Of a stretch of 64,000 bases of DNA, positions 17,181-25,817 are shown in pieces. Positions within the stretch are counted from its first letter, which is position 1; each line of letters starts with the position of its first letter. The notes beneath the pieces are model-generated. The model ran no database searches. It was not told the origin of the DNA and was given only the letters and a program-made list of their open reading frames with translations. The translations under genes were made by a program, and so were the position numbers. The stretch comes from Streptomyces sp. CB01635 (GTDB lineage: Bacteria; Actinomycetota; Actinomycetes; Streptomycetales; Streptomycetaceae): the NCBI RefSeq assembly GCF_002803065.1, contig NZ_NNBL01000003.1, positions 1,137,461-1,201,460 of the forward strand, written 5' to 3'.

Positions 17181-18614
17181 CTATGTCGGTTGATCAATGG
17201 GCGCCACCTGCCCGGGGACACCGTCGCCCGCGGCAACCAGGGCGTCCGCCCGCCGCTCACGGAGCCACATGGCACGGAGCCGTCCACCCTGGGGGTCGAT
17301 GAGCTCGGACCGGCTGCCGCGCTCGGCGATCCTGCCGTGGTCGAGAACCAGAATCTCGTCGACGGCGGCACTGTGAAGTCCGGCAAGGCGGTGGGTGATC
17401 AGCACCGTGTTACGGCCCTCGGTGACGGCGAGCAGATCCGCGGTGAGGGCGTCGGCGGTGGGCAGGCCGAGGTGTTCGGCGGGCTCGTCCATGATCGGTA
17501 CGGGGAAGTCCGCGAGCAGCGGCCCGGGTCAGCGCCGGCCGCTGCCGCTGCCCCCTGAGAGGCGGGCCCCGTGCTCGCCCACCATCGTGTCGAGACCGGC
17601 GGACAGGCTGTCGACCCAGTCGAGCGGGCGGGCCCTGGCGAGTGCGGCCCGCAGGCCGGGCTCCTCGGCGTCGGGGCGGGCGAGACGCAGGTTATCCCGC
17701 AGTGAGCTGTCGAAGACATGGGCGTCCTGCGCGCACAGCCCGATCACCCGGCGTACGTCGTCCGATGTGAGCGCCCGGGTGTCGACGGCCCCGGCACCGG
17801 CGCCGACGGTGACGGCACCCGAGGTCTGGTCGAGGAACCGGAGCAGTACGAGGGCGAGGGTGGTCTTCCCGGAGCCGGACGGGCCGACCACGGCGATACG
17901 TCTGCCAGGGGCGAGGTCCAGATCGACGCCTCGGGGAGCGTCGCGCTGCGCACCCGGCCGGCGCGCGGTGGGGCCTCGGACGGTCAGGGGCGCCGGCTCG
18001 GCGGGGAGCGCGACCGGGGCGGTGGGCTCGGCGACCGGCGCGGGGGACGCGAGGACCTCGTCTGGGCGGGCCCGCGCCGCACGCGCACGCTCGCGGAACC
18101 GGACGGCCGTGGGCATGCCCGCCACGGCCTCGAAGGCGGCGAGGGGGCGAGCACGACGACGGCCAGACACACGCCCGGGAGCGCACCCCCGGCCACACCC
18201 TGGATGCCCAGCGCGGCGGTGGCGGCGACGGTCAGCCCGGTGATCAGGGCGATCAGGCCCGCCGAGAGCGCGGCGGTGGCGGCCGCGGCCCGTCAGGTAG
18301 GACGGGCCGAGCGCGGTGGCATGGTCGGGCAGCCGCCCCCGCAGCGTGGACTTCACCCGGGCCACCGACCGATGTGCCGCCAGCTCGGTCAGCCAGGCCA
18401 CGAGCGCCCGCCCGAGCGCGACGGCCACCAGACCGAGCAGCGGCCACGTCAGGTCGTACGCGTGCTCCTTGAACGCCGGCACCACGATCTCGGCGACGAG
18501 GCTTGCCTGGGCCACGAGCAGGGCAGCGCCCACCCCGCTGAGGACCACGGATCCGGCGAGGAAGGCGCGGGTGGTGCGGGCGTACGCCGACAGCCGGGGA
18601 TCGACAGGTCGCAC
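17181..18614 (-). pseudogene. cydDC: Decayed cydDC (fused thiol-reductant ABC exporter)
   Basis: Directly follows cydB (2-nt gap) as in Streptomyces cydABCD operons. It spans only 1.43 kb, whereas the fused gene is about 3.5 kb. The first 110 codons are a CydD N terminus (PVDPRLSAYARTTRAFLAG up to ALGPSYLTG). At about 18294 this jumps to the last CydC transmembrane region in another frame, so CydD's ATPase and most of the CydC membrane domain are deleted. A G-run at 18143-18147 lacks one base, restoring frame into the CydC ATPase (VVGPSGSGKTTLAL Walker A). Just after LSGG, paired indels create a TGA at 17529, beyond which Walker B (MDEPAEHL) and the H-loop (THRLAG) continue. The product cannot function as an exporter. 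Confidence 0.85.
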
Positions 18615-18616
18615 GA

Positions 18617-19618
18617 TCAGTGACCCGCCGGGATGTGCTGGACGCCGATCCGCCGACGGAAGACCCAGTACGTCCAGATCTGGTAGATCAGCACGATCGG
18701 CGTGAACACCGCCGCGACGATCGTCATCACCTTCAGCGTGTACGACGACGAAGAGGCGTTGGAGACCGTCAGTGACCAGTCGGGGTTGAGCGTCGACGGC
18801 ATGACGTCGGGATACAGGGCCAGGAACAGCATCGCGAACGCCGCCACGACGGTCAGCCCCGACAGCGTGAACGCCCAGCCGTCACGGCCGAGCCGGGTCA
18901 TGACCAGCGCCCCGATCAGTGCCAGGAACGCCACGATCATCACGCCCAGACTCCGGCCGTTGCCCGACTCCACCTGTGTCCAGATCAGGAACGCCAGCAG
19001 CAACAGGACGGCCGGCGCGCCGAGTTGAGTCGCCTGCGTCCTGGCCCGGTCACGGATGTCCCCGAGCGTCTTCAGGGCCGTGAAGACCGCGCCGTGGCAG
19101 ACGAACAGCACCAGCGTCATGAAGCCGCCGAGGATCGTGTAACCGTTGAACAGGTCCCCGAGGCCCCCCACGTACGACTTGTCCGCGTCGATCGCCAGCC
19201 CGCGGACCATGTTCGCGAAGATCACCCCCCAGAGGAACGGGGGCAGCAACGACGTCCAGAAGGTGGCCTCCTCCCAGTTGTGCTGCCAGCGCGCCCCGGA
19301 CTGCTTGGCCCGGTATTCGAAGGCCACGCCCCGCACGATCAGGCAGAACAGAATGATCAGCAGCGGAATGTAGAAGCCGCTGAACATCGTGGCGTACCAG
19401 TCGGGGAAGGCCGCGAAGGTCGCACCGGCGGCCGTGATCAGCCAGACCTCGTTGCCGTCCCACACCGGGCCGATCGTGTTGATCAGGACCCGGCGCTCGG
19501 TGCTGTTTCGGGCCAGCGACTTGGTGAGGACGCCGACGCCGAAATCGAAGCCCTCGAGGAAGAAGTAGCCGATCCACAGGACGGCGATCAGGATGAACCA
19601 GAGATCGTGGAGGTGCAT
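18617..19618 (-). CDS. cydB: Cytochrome bd ubiquinol oxidase subunit II
   Basis: A 333-residue integral membrane protein starting MHLHDLWFILIAVLWIGYFFLEGFDFGVG, the CydB signature. Eight to nine hydrophobic helices are visible. GPVWDGNEVWLITAAGATFAAFP is the conserved loop near residue 50. It pairs with CydA to form the high-affinity menaquinol oxidase that reduces O2 to water and works at low oxygen. It starts 12 bp after the cydA stop. The sequence looks complete. Confidence 0.95.
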   Translation of the reverse strand: MHLHDLWFILIAVLWIGYFFLEGFDFGVGVLTKSLARNSTERRVLINTIGPVWDGNEVWLITAAGATFAAFPDWYATMFSGFYIPLLIILFCLIVRGVAFEYRAKQSGARWQHNWEEATFWTSLLPPFLWGVIFANMVRGLAIDADKSYVGGLGDLFNGYTILGGFMTLVLFVCHGAVFTALKTLGDIRDRARTQATQLGAPAVLLLLAFLIWTQVESGNGRSLGVMIVAFLALIGALVMTRLGRDGWAFTLSGLTVVAAFAMLFLALYPDVMPSTLNPDWSLTVSNASSSSYTLKVMTIVAAVFTPIVLIYQIWTYWVFRRRIGVQHIPAGH

Positions 19619-19630
19619 GACGATCCGTCC

Positions 19631-21169
19631 TCAGTACGCGTGGGCGAGGGGCTGGTCGGTGTCCTCCGCGGAGGGCCCGCGCAGGGTCGGGTCCTTGGTC
19701 GGCGGCCGCTCACCGGAGTCCGGGCCGGCCATGGCGTACTTGGCCATGAGCTTCACCCAGATCACCGCAAGTACCGCGTAGAGCACGGTGAACGCGGTCA
19801 TCGAGCCGATCACCGTGCCGGTCGTCACGTGGGGGGAGTCGGCTTCGGAGGTGCGCATCAGGTGGTAGACCACCCAGGGCTGGCGGCCCATCTCGGTGAA
19901 GATCCAGCCGAAGCTGTTGGCGACCAGCGGGAACGCCATGGTGAGGATGCCGACCCGCCAGCTCCACTTGGTGAAGAAGGCGTTCATCTCGACCTTGTCG
20001 GTGAGCATCAGCATCGGCGGCTCGTCGTCGTCGGTCTTGCGCCCTTGCGCCAGCCAGAACTTCCGCCGCGTGGTCCACAGACCGATCAGACCGACCACGA
20101 AGCTGGTCATCCCGAAGAAGATCATCAGGCGGAAGCCCCAGTACGTCATGAAGATGTTCGGGATGTAGTCCTCCGGCTCGCCGCCGAACTCGGCCGCCTG
20201 GTCACGGGCCCTGTCGTTGATGCCGGGGACGGGGGAGTGGAAGTTGTCCTTGGCGAGGAAGGACAGCAGCCCCGGGATCTCCAGTGCGACGGTGTTGTGG
20301 CCCTCGGAGACGTTGCCGACCGAGAAGATCGAGAACGGGGCGGGACCCTGCGTGTCCCAGAGCGCCTCGGCGGCAGCCATCTTCATCGGCTGCTGATCGA
20401 ACATGACCTTGCCCAGCCGGTCGCCGCTGAGCGCGGTGCCCAGCCCTGCCACCACCGCGATGATCAGGCCGACCCGCAGTGAGGTCCGCATCGGCGCGAT
20501 GTTCCGGCGGTTCGTCTCCTTGCCGCGCTTGGCGCGCAGTAGGTGGTACGAGGAGATACCGATCACCAGCGCGGAACCGGTGAGGAACGCAGCGGTGACG
20601 GTGTGGAACATCTGCACCTGCGTGGTGTTCTGGAACAACACCCGCCCGATGTCGGTGAGTTGGGCCCGCCCGGACTCCTTGTCGATCCGGTAGCCGACCG
20701 GGTGCTGCATAAAGGAGTTGGCCGCCAGAATGAAGTACGCGGAGAGCAGGGTGCCGATGGCGACCAGCCAGATGCACGCGCAATGCAACTTCCTGGGAAG
20801 CCTGTCCCAGCCGAAGATCCACAGGCCGATGAACGTGGACTCGAAGAAGAACGCGATCAGCGCCTCCATCGCCAGCGGGGCACCGAAAACATCGCCGACG
20901 AAGCGTGAGTAGTCGGACCAGTTCATCCCGAACTGGAACTCCTGGACGATGCCGGTGACGACACCCATCGCGATGTTGATGAGAAAGAGCCTGCCCCAGA
21001 ACTTCGTGGCGTGAAAATACTTCGCGTTGCCCGTCCGCACCCAGGCCGTCTCGAAGCCCGCCACGATGGCGGCCAGACTGATCGTCAGCGGGACGAAGAG
21101 GAAGTGGTAGACGATGGTGATGCCGAACTGCCATCGCGCCATGGTCTCTTGAGCGACTGCTAGTACCAC
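19631..21169 (-). CDS. cydA: Cytochrome bd ubiquinol oxidase subunit I
   Basis: A 512-residue membrane protein. The GTG start VVLAVAQETMARWQFG is supported by AGAAGG five nt upstream and by the family N terminus. Haem and quinol features are present: YHFLFVPLT with the axial His, NWSDYSRFVGDVFGAPLAMEALIAFFFES with the conserved Glu residues, a short Q-loop, and GRQPWVVYHLMRT. It catalyses menaquinol oxidation coupled to O2 reduction. Promoter of the cydAB operon presumably lies in 21170-21300; no clear Rex site was seen there. Confidence 0.95.
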   Translation of the reverse strand: MVLAVAQETMARWQFGITIVYHFLFVPLTISLAAIVAGFETAWVRTGNAKYFHATKFWGRLFLINIAMGVVTGIVQEFQFGMNWSDYSRFVGDVFGAPLAMEALIAFFFESTFIGLWIFGWDRLPRKLHCACIWLVAIGTLLSAYFILAANSFMQHPVGYRIDKESGRAQLTDIGRVLFQNTTQVQMFHTVTAAFLTGSALVIGISSYHLLRAKRGKETNRRNIAPMRTSLRVGLIIAVVAGLGTALSGDRLGKVMFDQQPMKMAAAEALWDTQGPAPFSIFSVGNVSEGHNTVALEIPGLLSFLAKDNFHSPVPGINDRARDQAAEFGGEPEDYIPNIFMTYWGFRLMIFFGMTSFVVGLIGLWTTRRKFWLAQGRKTDDDEPPMLMLTDKVEMNAFFTKWSWRVGILTMAFPLVANSFGWIFTEMGRQPWVVYHLMRTSEADSPHVTTGTVIGSMTAFTVLYAVLAVIWVKLMAKYAMAGPDSGERPPTKDPTLRGPSAEDTDQPLAHAY

Positions 21170-21369
21170 TGCACCTTCTCTCGGCCGGAGTTCCTCGCAT
21201 TCGGGCAAAAGCTATCTTTAGCACAAAGCGGCATCGGGCCGGGCAGGGCTGGGGCCGGGTGAAGGCGGCCGATTTCCGCTCCGCTTGCGGATCGGCAACC
21301 ACCGGGATTGAGTGGAAACGGTGCCCTCATCAGAGGCGTCGGAAGCTGTCAGCATTAGAGGCTGATCAC

Positions 21370-21588
21370 ATGGAAGCCAAGAAGGGCGATTATCTGACCC
21401 TGCACGGCCTCAGGGGTGACAGGACCGTAAGGGTCGAGGAGATCATCTCTGGTACGAACCGCGATCTCTACCAAGTGGCCTTTTCGGACGGCCATACTGC
21501 TGTGGTCGCGCCGGGGCCAGACGTAGAAAAGGCCCACTGCAAGCGCCACACACACGTGGTCGATGTATCCGGTTCGCCGTATCTCTAA
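21370..21588 (+). CDS. DUF1918 domain protein
   Basis: A 72-residue single-domain protein starting MEAKKGDYLTLHG, with the family pattern GD..... G......R..EI....... Y.V...DGH...V.PGPD. DUF1918 is an SH3-like small domain common in actinobacteria, often next to redox or stress genes; function unknown. Followed closely by a very strong hairpin. Divergent from cydA. Confidence 0.85.
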   Translation: MEAKKGDYLTLHGLRGDRTVRVEEIISGTNRDLYQVAFSDGHTAVVAPGPDVEKAHCKRHTHVVDVSGSPYL

Positions 21589-21603
21589 TTGCGCGGAAAC
21601 AGA

Positions 21604-21646
21604 CACGAGAGATGGGATCCCTCAGTGAGGGATCCCATCTCTCGTG
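21604..21646. terminator. Perfect 21-bp-arm inverted repeat, bidirectional terminator
   Basis: The arms run 21604-21624 and 21626-21646 and are exact reverse complements around a single G, with core GATGGGATCCCTCA. It lies between convergent genes, 15 bp past the DUF1918 stop. Confidence 0.8.
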
Positions 21647-21662
21647 CGCCCGTACGTGGGGA

Positions 21663-22844
21663 TCAGTAGCGCAGCAGCGCCGCCACGCCGCCGGCCTCCG
21701 GGAGCGTCCCGTCGGGCACGAACAGAACCCGGGCGTCGGCCGCGATCGCGTTGTCCACGAGTCGCTCGACGATGTCGGTAGCCACACCAAGTGCGTGCGC
21801 CGACGGTTCCATGTCCTTCTTCGGGTCCGGCAACGTCACCGGCTTCGGTACGTCCACGAGCTCCAGGACGCGGTCGTCCTCGGTGATGCGGCCCGCCAGC
21901 ATCAGCCCCTCTTCCACCACCAGGCGGTGCACGCGCTTGTCGGCGACCGAGGTCCACACCTCCGGCGCGCCGCCGACGTACTTGCCCTGTCCACGCGCTT
22001 CGCTCAGCTCGGAGACGGCTTCGGCGACCTGCTTGGCGTAGAAGTCCGCGAGGACCGGCTGGAGCCGCTTCTCCAGATCCTGGGCCGATTCCTTGTCCAT
22101 TCCCGTGAGCGGCAATGACCCGGCGATCAGATTCCCGTAGCGGGTGATGCTCTTGAACGTCGAGAGGATCTTGTCGCCGCCGATGACGAACAGCGGCAGT
22201 CCGTCGTGCTCCTCGAAGGACTGCCCCAGCCGTTTGTCCACGGTCCGCAGGTACTGCTCGACCCGCTCCTCATGCCCCTCGTACGGCGTGGAGTGGGGGA
22301 TGGACCCGGGAATCGCATCCTCGGGGGACGGGATCTGCGGCTTGTCCGGCCACCCGTTCTTCTCCACTTCCTGCAGTCGTCGTACAGACCCGTGGTACAG
22401 ACGGCACATCTCCTGGTCGAGGACAAGAACCAGGTACGGGCGGGAGCGCTGCTCGGCAGCCACCAGGTACCGCGTCAGGAATGCCGTGCCGAATTCCACG
22501 CGGGGTTCCACCGGTGCGAGCGATGTCATCCGCCATACCTGGACCGGCTCGTTCACGGCCACATAGACAACCATGGCGTCGTCCGGGTGGAAAGGATCGG
22601 TCGCGCGTTCGATCTCCGCGGGATCCAACAGTTGATCCCGCAGCTCCAACCTCGTCTCCCGCTCCACGTCAGGGTCGTCCACCAGCCGCCGCTTGGCCTC
22701 GGTGACCAGGTCGCGGATGAGGATTCGGTCCTTGTCGCTGAAGGGGAAATCCGGATCGGTCGGCGTGACCAACGTGATCGCGGGATACGGCCGCTTCTTG
22801 CTCAGGGCGGCACGGATTTCAGGAGTCAGATCGGAGGTATGCAC
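21663..22844 (-). CDS. Bacterial archaeo-eukaryotic release factor (baeRF) family protein
   Basis: A 393-residue cytoplasmic protein. The start is GTG (VHTSDLTPEIRAALSKKRPYPAITLVTPT), chosen from family-like onset. N-terminal beta-strands ITLVTPT, a middle domain with VEQYLRTVDKRLGQSFEEHDGLPLFVIGG, and the C-terminal ADARVLFVPDGTLPEAGGVAALLRY match the Vms1/Pelota-like baeRF proteins of actinobacteria. Members are thought to act on stalled ribosomes or stress-related translation, without experimental proof for most. The subfamily number is not certain. Confidence 0.7.
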   Translation of the reverse strand: MHTSDLTPEIRAALSKKRPYPAITLVTPTDPDFPFSDKDRILIRDLVTEAKRRLVDDPDVERETRLELRDQLLDPAEIERATDPFHPDDAMVVYVAVNEPVQVWRMTSLAPVEPRVEFGTAFLTRYLVAAEQRSRPYLVLVLDQEMCRLYHGSVRRLQEVEKNGWPDKPQIPSPEDAIPGSIPHSTPYEGHEERVEQYLRTVDKRLGQSFEEHDGLPLFVIGGDKILSTFKSITRYGNLIAGSLPLTGMDKESAQDLEKRLQPVLADFYAKQVAEAVSELSEARGQGKYVGGAPEVWTSVADKRVHRLVVEEGLMLAGRITEDDRVLELVDVPKPVTLPDPKKDMEPSAHALGVATDIVERLVDNAIAADARVLFVPDGTLPEAGGVAALLRY

Positions 22845-23070
22845 GATTTCAGCCTCGCATTGATCACCGGGACACGCAGGGCGGAAACGGCCGACCGACG
22901 GGTAACGGGTCCCTGCCCTGCGGGGTGGTTCGTCTCGCCCCGCCGTCATTGTCTCGACCCGCGACCCGCCGTCATCGTCAGGAGCGGCGTACCGTGAAAT
23001 CTACGGAATGCGCGACCGGGGACTTCTTCCGGGCCCGCGAAGCCGACGTGAGATGGCGAGGTGCCGAGTC

Positions 23071-23250
23071 ATGAGCAAGAACTCACCGGCGAAAGGGCAC
23101 CACGGCATAGGTGCACGAGGGCAGGGCAAGCTGCTGTACTTCCACTCGCAGATCCCGCAGGCGGCCGTCAAGCAGGCGAAGGACCAGCTGCCCGGTAAGT
23201 CCCAGCAGCCCCACGATCATCGCAAGGCCAACGGCCGCTGGGCCCCGTGA
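23071..23250 (+). CDS. Small basic hypothetical protein
   Basis: A 59-residue protein starting MSKNSPAKGHHGIGARGQG. It is rich in Lys, His, Gln and Gly and has no signal or membrane segment. ATGGCGAGGTG upstream can act as ribosome site. I do not recognise a family; the tail resembles small nucleic-acid-binding or stress proteins, but no function is claimed. Confidence 0.5.
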   Translation: MSKNSPAKGHHGIGARGQGKLLYFHSQIPQAAVKQAKDQLPGKSQQPHDHRKANGRWAP

Positions 23251-23268
23251 CGAGGTCCGGCAGACCAG

Positions 23269-23302
23269 TTGGAGGGCCTCACACGGGCGTGTGGCCCTCC
23301 AA
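23269..23302. terminator. Bidirectional terminator overlapping the Nudix-gene stop
   Basis: TTGGAGGGCC then CACACG pairs with CGTGTG then GGCCCTCCAA, with one bulged base on each arm and a two-base loop. It covers the 3' end of the Nudix-like gene and lies 18 bp after the small-protein stop. Confidence 0.65.
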
Positions 23303-23656
23303 GTAGTTGCGCACGGCTCCCGGGGGCGTGACGTCGACGGCCGCCGCGACCGGAACCCAATGGATCTGCTCCGGCGTGAGCCGCGCCCCGTCCGACGGGT
23401 CCTCGGTCAGCAGCTGACACAGGACGGCCGGCCGGGGATCTCCCTGAGCCGCCTGTGGTTCGAGTGTCGATGAACCGTCGACGAGATAGCCGGTGAGCTC
23501 GTACACAAGGCGCGCGGCGGTGGCCTCCGCCGACTCGGCGGGCTCGGGAATGCCGGACGGCAGCTCACTGCCGTCCGGCTGTTCCACCAGGAGCAGGCGT
23601 CCGTTGTGGATGACGACCGCCTGCACCATGCCGTGGGCCGTCTGCTCCAGCGCCAT
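23279..23656 (-). CDS. Nudix-fold protein with degenerate Nudix box
   Basis: A 125-residue protein starting MALEQTAHGMVQAVVIHNGRLLLVEQPDG, the usual Nudix beta-strands. The Nudix box aligns as GIPEPAESAEATAARLVYELTGY. The first G and E are in place, but the R-E is R-L and the second E-E is E-L, so most Mg2+-binding glutamates are absent. It may be a non-hydrolytic ligand-binding Nudix protein. Alone in its locus. Confidence 0.7.
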   Translation of the reverse strand: MALEQTAHGMVQAVVIHNGRLLLVEQPDGSELPSGIPEPAESAEATAARLVYELTGYLVDGSSTLEPQAAQGDPRPAVLCQLLTEDPSDGARLTPEQIHWVPVAAAVDVTPPGAVRNYLEGHTPV

Positions 23657-23787
23657 GATCCGACCGCCCTCTCTCTGTTCCGCGTGATCCGTCCGCCCGG
23701 TGTGCGGGCCTTGCCTTCCTACCCCACGAAGGCCGGTTCACGCGGACGTCGCCGGATCAGGGATCAGGGATCAGGGCGGGGCCGGAG

Positions 23788-24684
23788 TCAGACGCGGTCG
23801 GCGACGATCATCAGGTACTGGAAACTGCCGTTCTTGTACGCGGTGAGGAACGTGTCCTCGATGCCGGTGACCAGATGGTCGGCCTGCTTGCGCAGTTCCC
23901 AGTACGGCAGCGCGGCCTCGGTCAGGTCCTCGACGTGCACGGGGACCAGGCGGTTGCGGGCCATGGCGCGGAAGTACTCCGACCGTGGGTGGATGTCGCA
24001 GATGTAGTGGGCGTTGATCAGGGACACCTCGCGCGACGCCCGGCCGTAACCGTCGTTGTAGCAGCCGGTGATGACCACGTACCGGCCGCCGCGGCGCAGC
24101 AGCCGGGCGTGTTCGGCGAAGAGCAGCTCCAGCTCGACGTACATGGTCGACTCGTTGTTCCACGACGCGCCGAACGCGCCGGTCGGCAGACCGGTGTCGA
24201 GCATGTTGCGGTGGTGGTAGCGGACCTGGCCGTCGATGCCGCGCTTGGCGGCCTGGGCGTTGGCGAAGTCCGCCTGTTTGGCCGAGATGGTGACGCCGTC
24301 GGTCTGGCAGCCGTACCGCAGATGCGCCACGACACTGCCGCCGCCGCGTCCGCAGCCGGCGTCGAAGGCCCGGTCGGTGGCGGTGAGCGGGCCGAGGTGG
24401 TCGGCGAGGCAGTTGGCCTGGGCGTGTTCGAGCCGGTGCAGCTCGGCCGTGATCCGGTCGTTGCGCCGCGTGGGGTCGGGCTCGTCGAGCACCGAGTTGT
24501 CCGCGGGTCCGATCCCGTAGTGGTGGTGGTACAGGTCGTCGATCTTGCCGAGTTCGAGGTTGACCGGGTTTTCCTCGGCGTTCCAGTATTCGGCGACACG
24601 GGACTGGTACGTGGACTGGGCCGGCAGCGGAACGGCCGAGGTGAAGTGGGGAGCGGTGGTCAACAGGTACTCCTCGCAGTGCAT
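23788..24684 (-). CDS. mtf: Geranyl diphosphate 2-C-methyltransferase
   Basis: A 298-residue enzyme that methylates C2 of geranyl diphosphate with SAM, giving the 2-methyl-GPP precursor of 2-methylisoborneol. Diagnostic blocks are present: SRVAEYWNAEENPVNLELG, LYHHHYGIGP near residues 51-60, the SAM loop FDAGCGRGGGSV at 107-118, ASWNNESTMYVEL, GGRYVVITGCYND, and C-terminal ELRKQADHLVTGIEDTFL. The start MHCEEYLLTT is somewhat longer than needed; the family homology begins near residue 22. Last gene of the shell-cyclase-methyltransferase operon, 58 bp after the synthase. Confidence 0.95.
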   Translation of the reverse strand: MHCEEYLLTTAPHFTSAVPLPAQSTYQSRVAEYWNAEENPVNLELGKIDDLYHHHYGIGPADNSVLDEPDPTRRNDRITAELHRLEHAQANCLADHLGPLTATDRAFDAGCGRGGGSVVAHLRYGCQTDGVTISAKQADFANAQAAKRGIDGQVRYHHRNMLDTGLPTGAFGASWNNESTMYVELELLFAEHARLLRRGGRYVVITGCYNDGYGRASREVSLINAHYICDIHPRSEYFRAMARNRLVPVHVEDLTEAALPYWELRKQADHLVTGIEDTFLTAYKNGSFQYLMIVADRV

Positions 24685-24742
24685 TTGACGATGGATCAGG
24701 TGAAACGGACTTCGGGTCCGAGTGGCTGGACCGGTGCGCGGA

Positions 24743-25792
24743 CTACCAGTAGTTGGGCAGGTGGTAGCGGCGGCTGTTCGTGGCGTGCCACTCGTGGTTG
24801 CCGGCCACCCAGGTGCTGAGGCCCTGGACGTACCGTTCGACGAGGGGTGACATGGCGGACAGAAGCGCGGCCTTCTCTTCGAAGGCCGTCTGGATCTCGT
24901 TGTGGATGTCGACGGACTTGAGGTAGGCGGCCTTGAGGCCGCACCGTTCGTTGGCCGCGACGACCTGCGGCAGGTTGAGGTGGGTGGGGTCGTTGGCCAG
25001 TTCCTTGGTGAAGGAGTACAGGTCGTTGACGAGCGTCGTCGCATTGCACGCCAGCGCCGTGACCCGCTGGATCTCGGGGCGGGCGTAGACGGCCTCGGGC
25101 AGTTCGTAGCCGTCGACCGCGTCGACGAGGGACAGGCAGGGGCGGAAGTTGTTGAACTGCCGCATGACCAGGTACTCCCACACGCGCGGCATGTGCCGGG
25201 TCTCCGCCCAGGCGGCCTCGGCGAGGTACCCGAGGTGCAGCCGCGCGATGTCGTGGACGAACCGGGACGCCTGGCTGGGTGTGGCGAAGGCGGCGTAGTC
25301 CTGGAAGGCCACGTGGTACGAGCGCAGCGGGCCGTCGGCCTGCACACCGTGGCGCCACTGCTCCTCCGCCTCGGCCGTCCCGTGGTACGGATCGATCGCG
25401 GACTGCGCCATGATCAGCCGGCCGCCGAGGCCGCGCGGTGATCCGCCCTTGTCCTCGCAGTAGCAGTCGTCGACCATGTTCTCCGCGAGCAGCAGCTTGC
25501 CCGCGGCGGTGAGGCGGTCCAGGTCGGCCGCCCCCGGGTGCTGGAGCACCACGGCCCGCCCGACCTGGAAGCTCGCGAAGTCCTCGAACCACGCCTCGGG
25601 GAACAGATCGAGACCGCGGGCCCAGATCTCCAGCCTGCGGTCGACCTCCTCGACCTTCACGGGATCGGCGGGGACCGCCGGCTGGTGACGCAGCCCGGGG
25701 ACCGCGCCGCCGCGCCGTGTCTGCAGGGCGTGGGCCAGGCTGGGCGGCCCCGGCGGAGAGAACGGGGCGGTGGTGTCCGGCGGTGCACTCAT
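24743..25792 (-). CDS. tpc: 2-methylisoborneol synthase (class I terpene cyclase)
   Basis: A 349-residue terpene synthase that cyclises 2-methyl-GPP to the earthy odorant 2-MIB. The Mg-binding motif DDCYCED lies at 108-114 and the NSE/DTE motif NDLYSFTKE at 256-264. RQFNNFRPC and the C-terminal HEWHATNSRRYHLPNYW match characterised enzymes. The N-terminal disordered region is only about 30 residues (Pro/Ala-rich), whereas Streptomyces homologues I recall carry about 100 and total about 440. That region is the proposed encapsulin-loading tail. It follows the shell gene by 25 bp, with GGACGGGG upstream of the ATG. Catalytically it looks intact. Confidence 0.95.
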   Translation of the reverse strand: MSAPPDTTAPFSPPGPPSLAHALQTRRGGAVPGLRHQPAVPADPVKVEEVDRRLEIWARGLDLFPEAWFEDFASFQVGRAVVLQHPGAADLDRLTAAGKLLLAENMVDDCYCEDKGGSPRGLGGRLIMAQSAIDPYHGTAEAEEQWRHGVQADGPLRSYHVAFQDYAAFATPSQASRFVHDIARLHLGYLAEAAWAETRHMPRVWEYLVMRQFNNFRPCLSLVDAVDGYELPEAVYARPEIQRVTALACNATTLVNDLYSFTKELANDPTHLNLPQVVAANERCGLKAAYLKSVDIHNEIQTAFEEKAALLSAMSPLVERYVQGLSTWVAGNHEWHATNSRRYHLPNYW

Positions 25793-25817
25793 CGCGTACC
25801 CCGTCCGTCGGCGTGCG

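Noticed and set aside
21170..21300. A Rex-type redox operator upstream of cydA.
   Set aside because: Only a TTGTGC half-like stretch is present; no TTGTGAA-N4-TTCACAA palindrome could be found.
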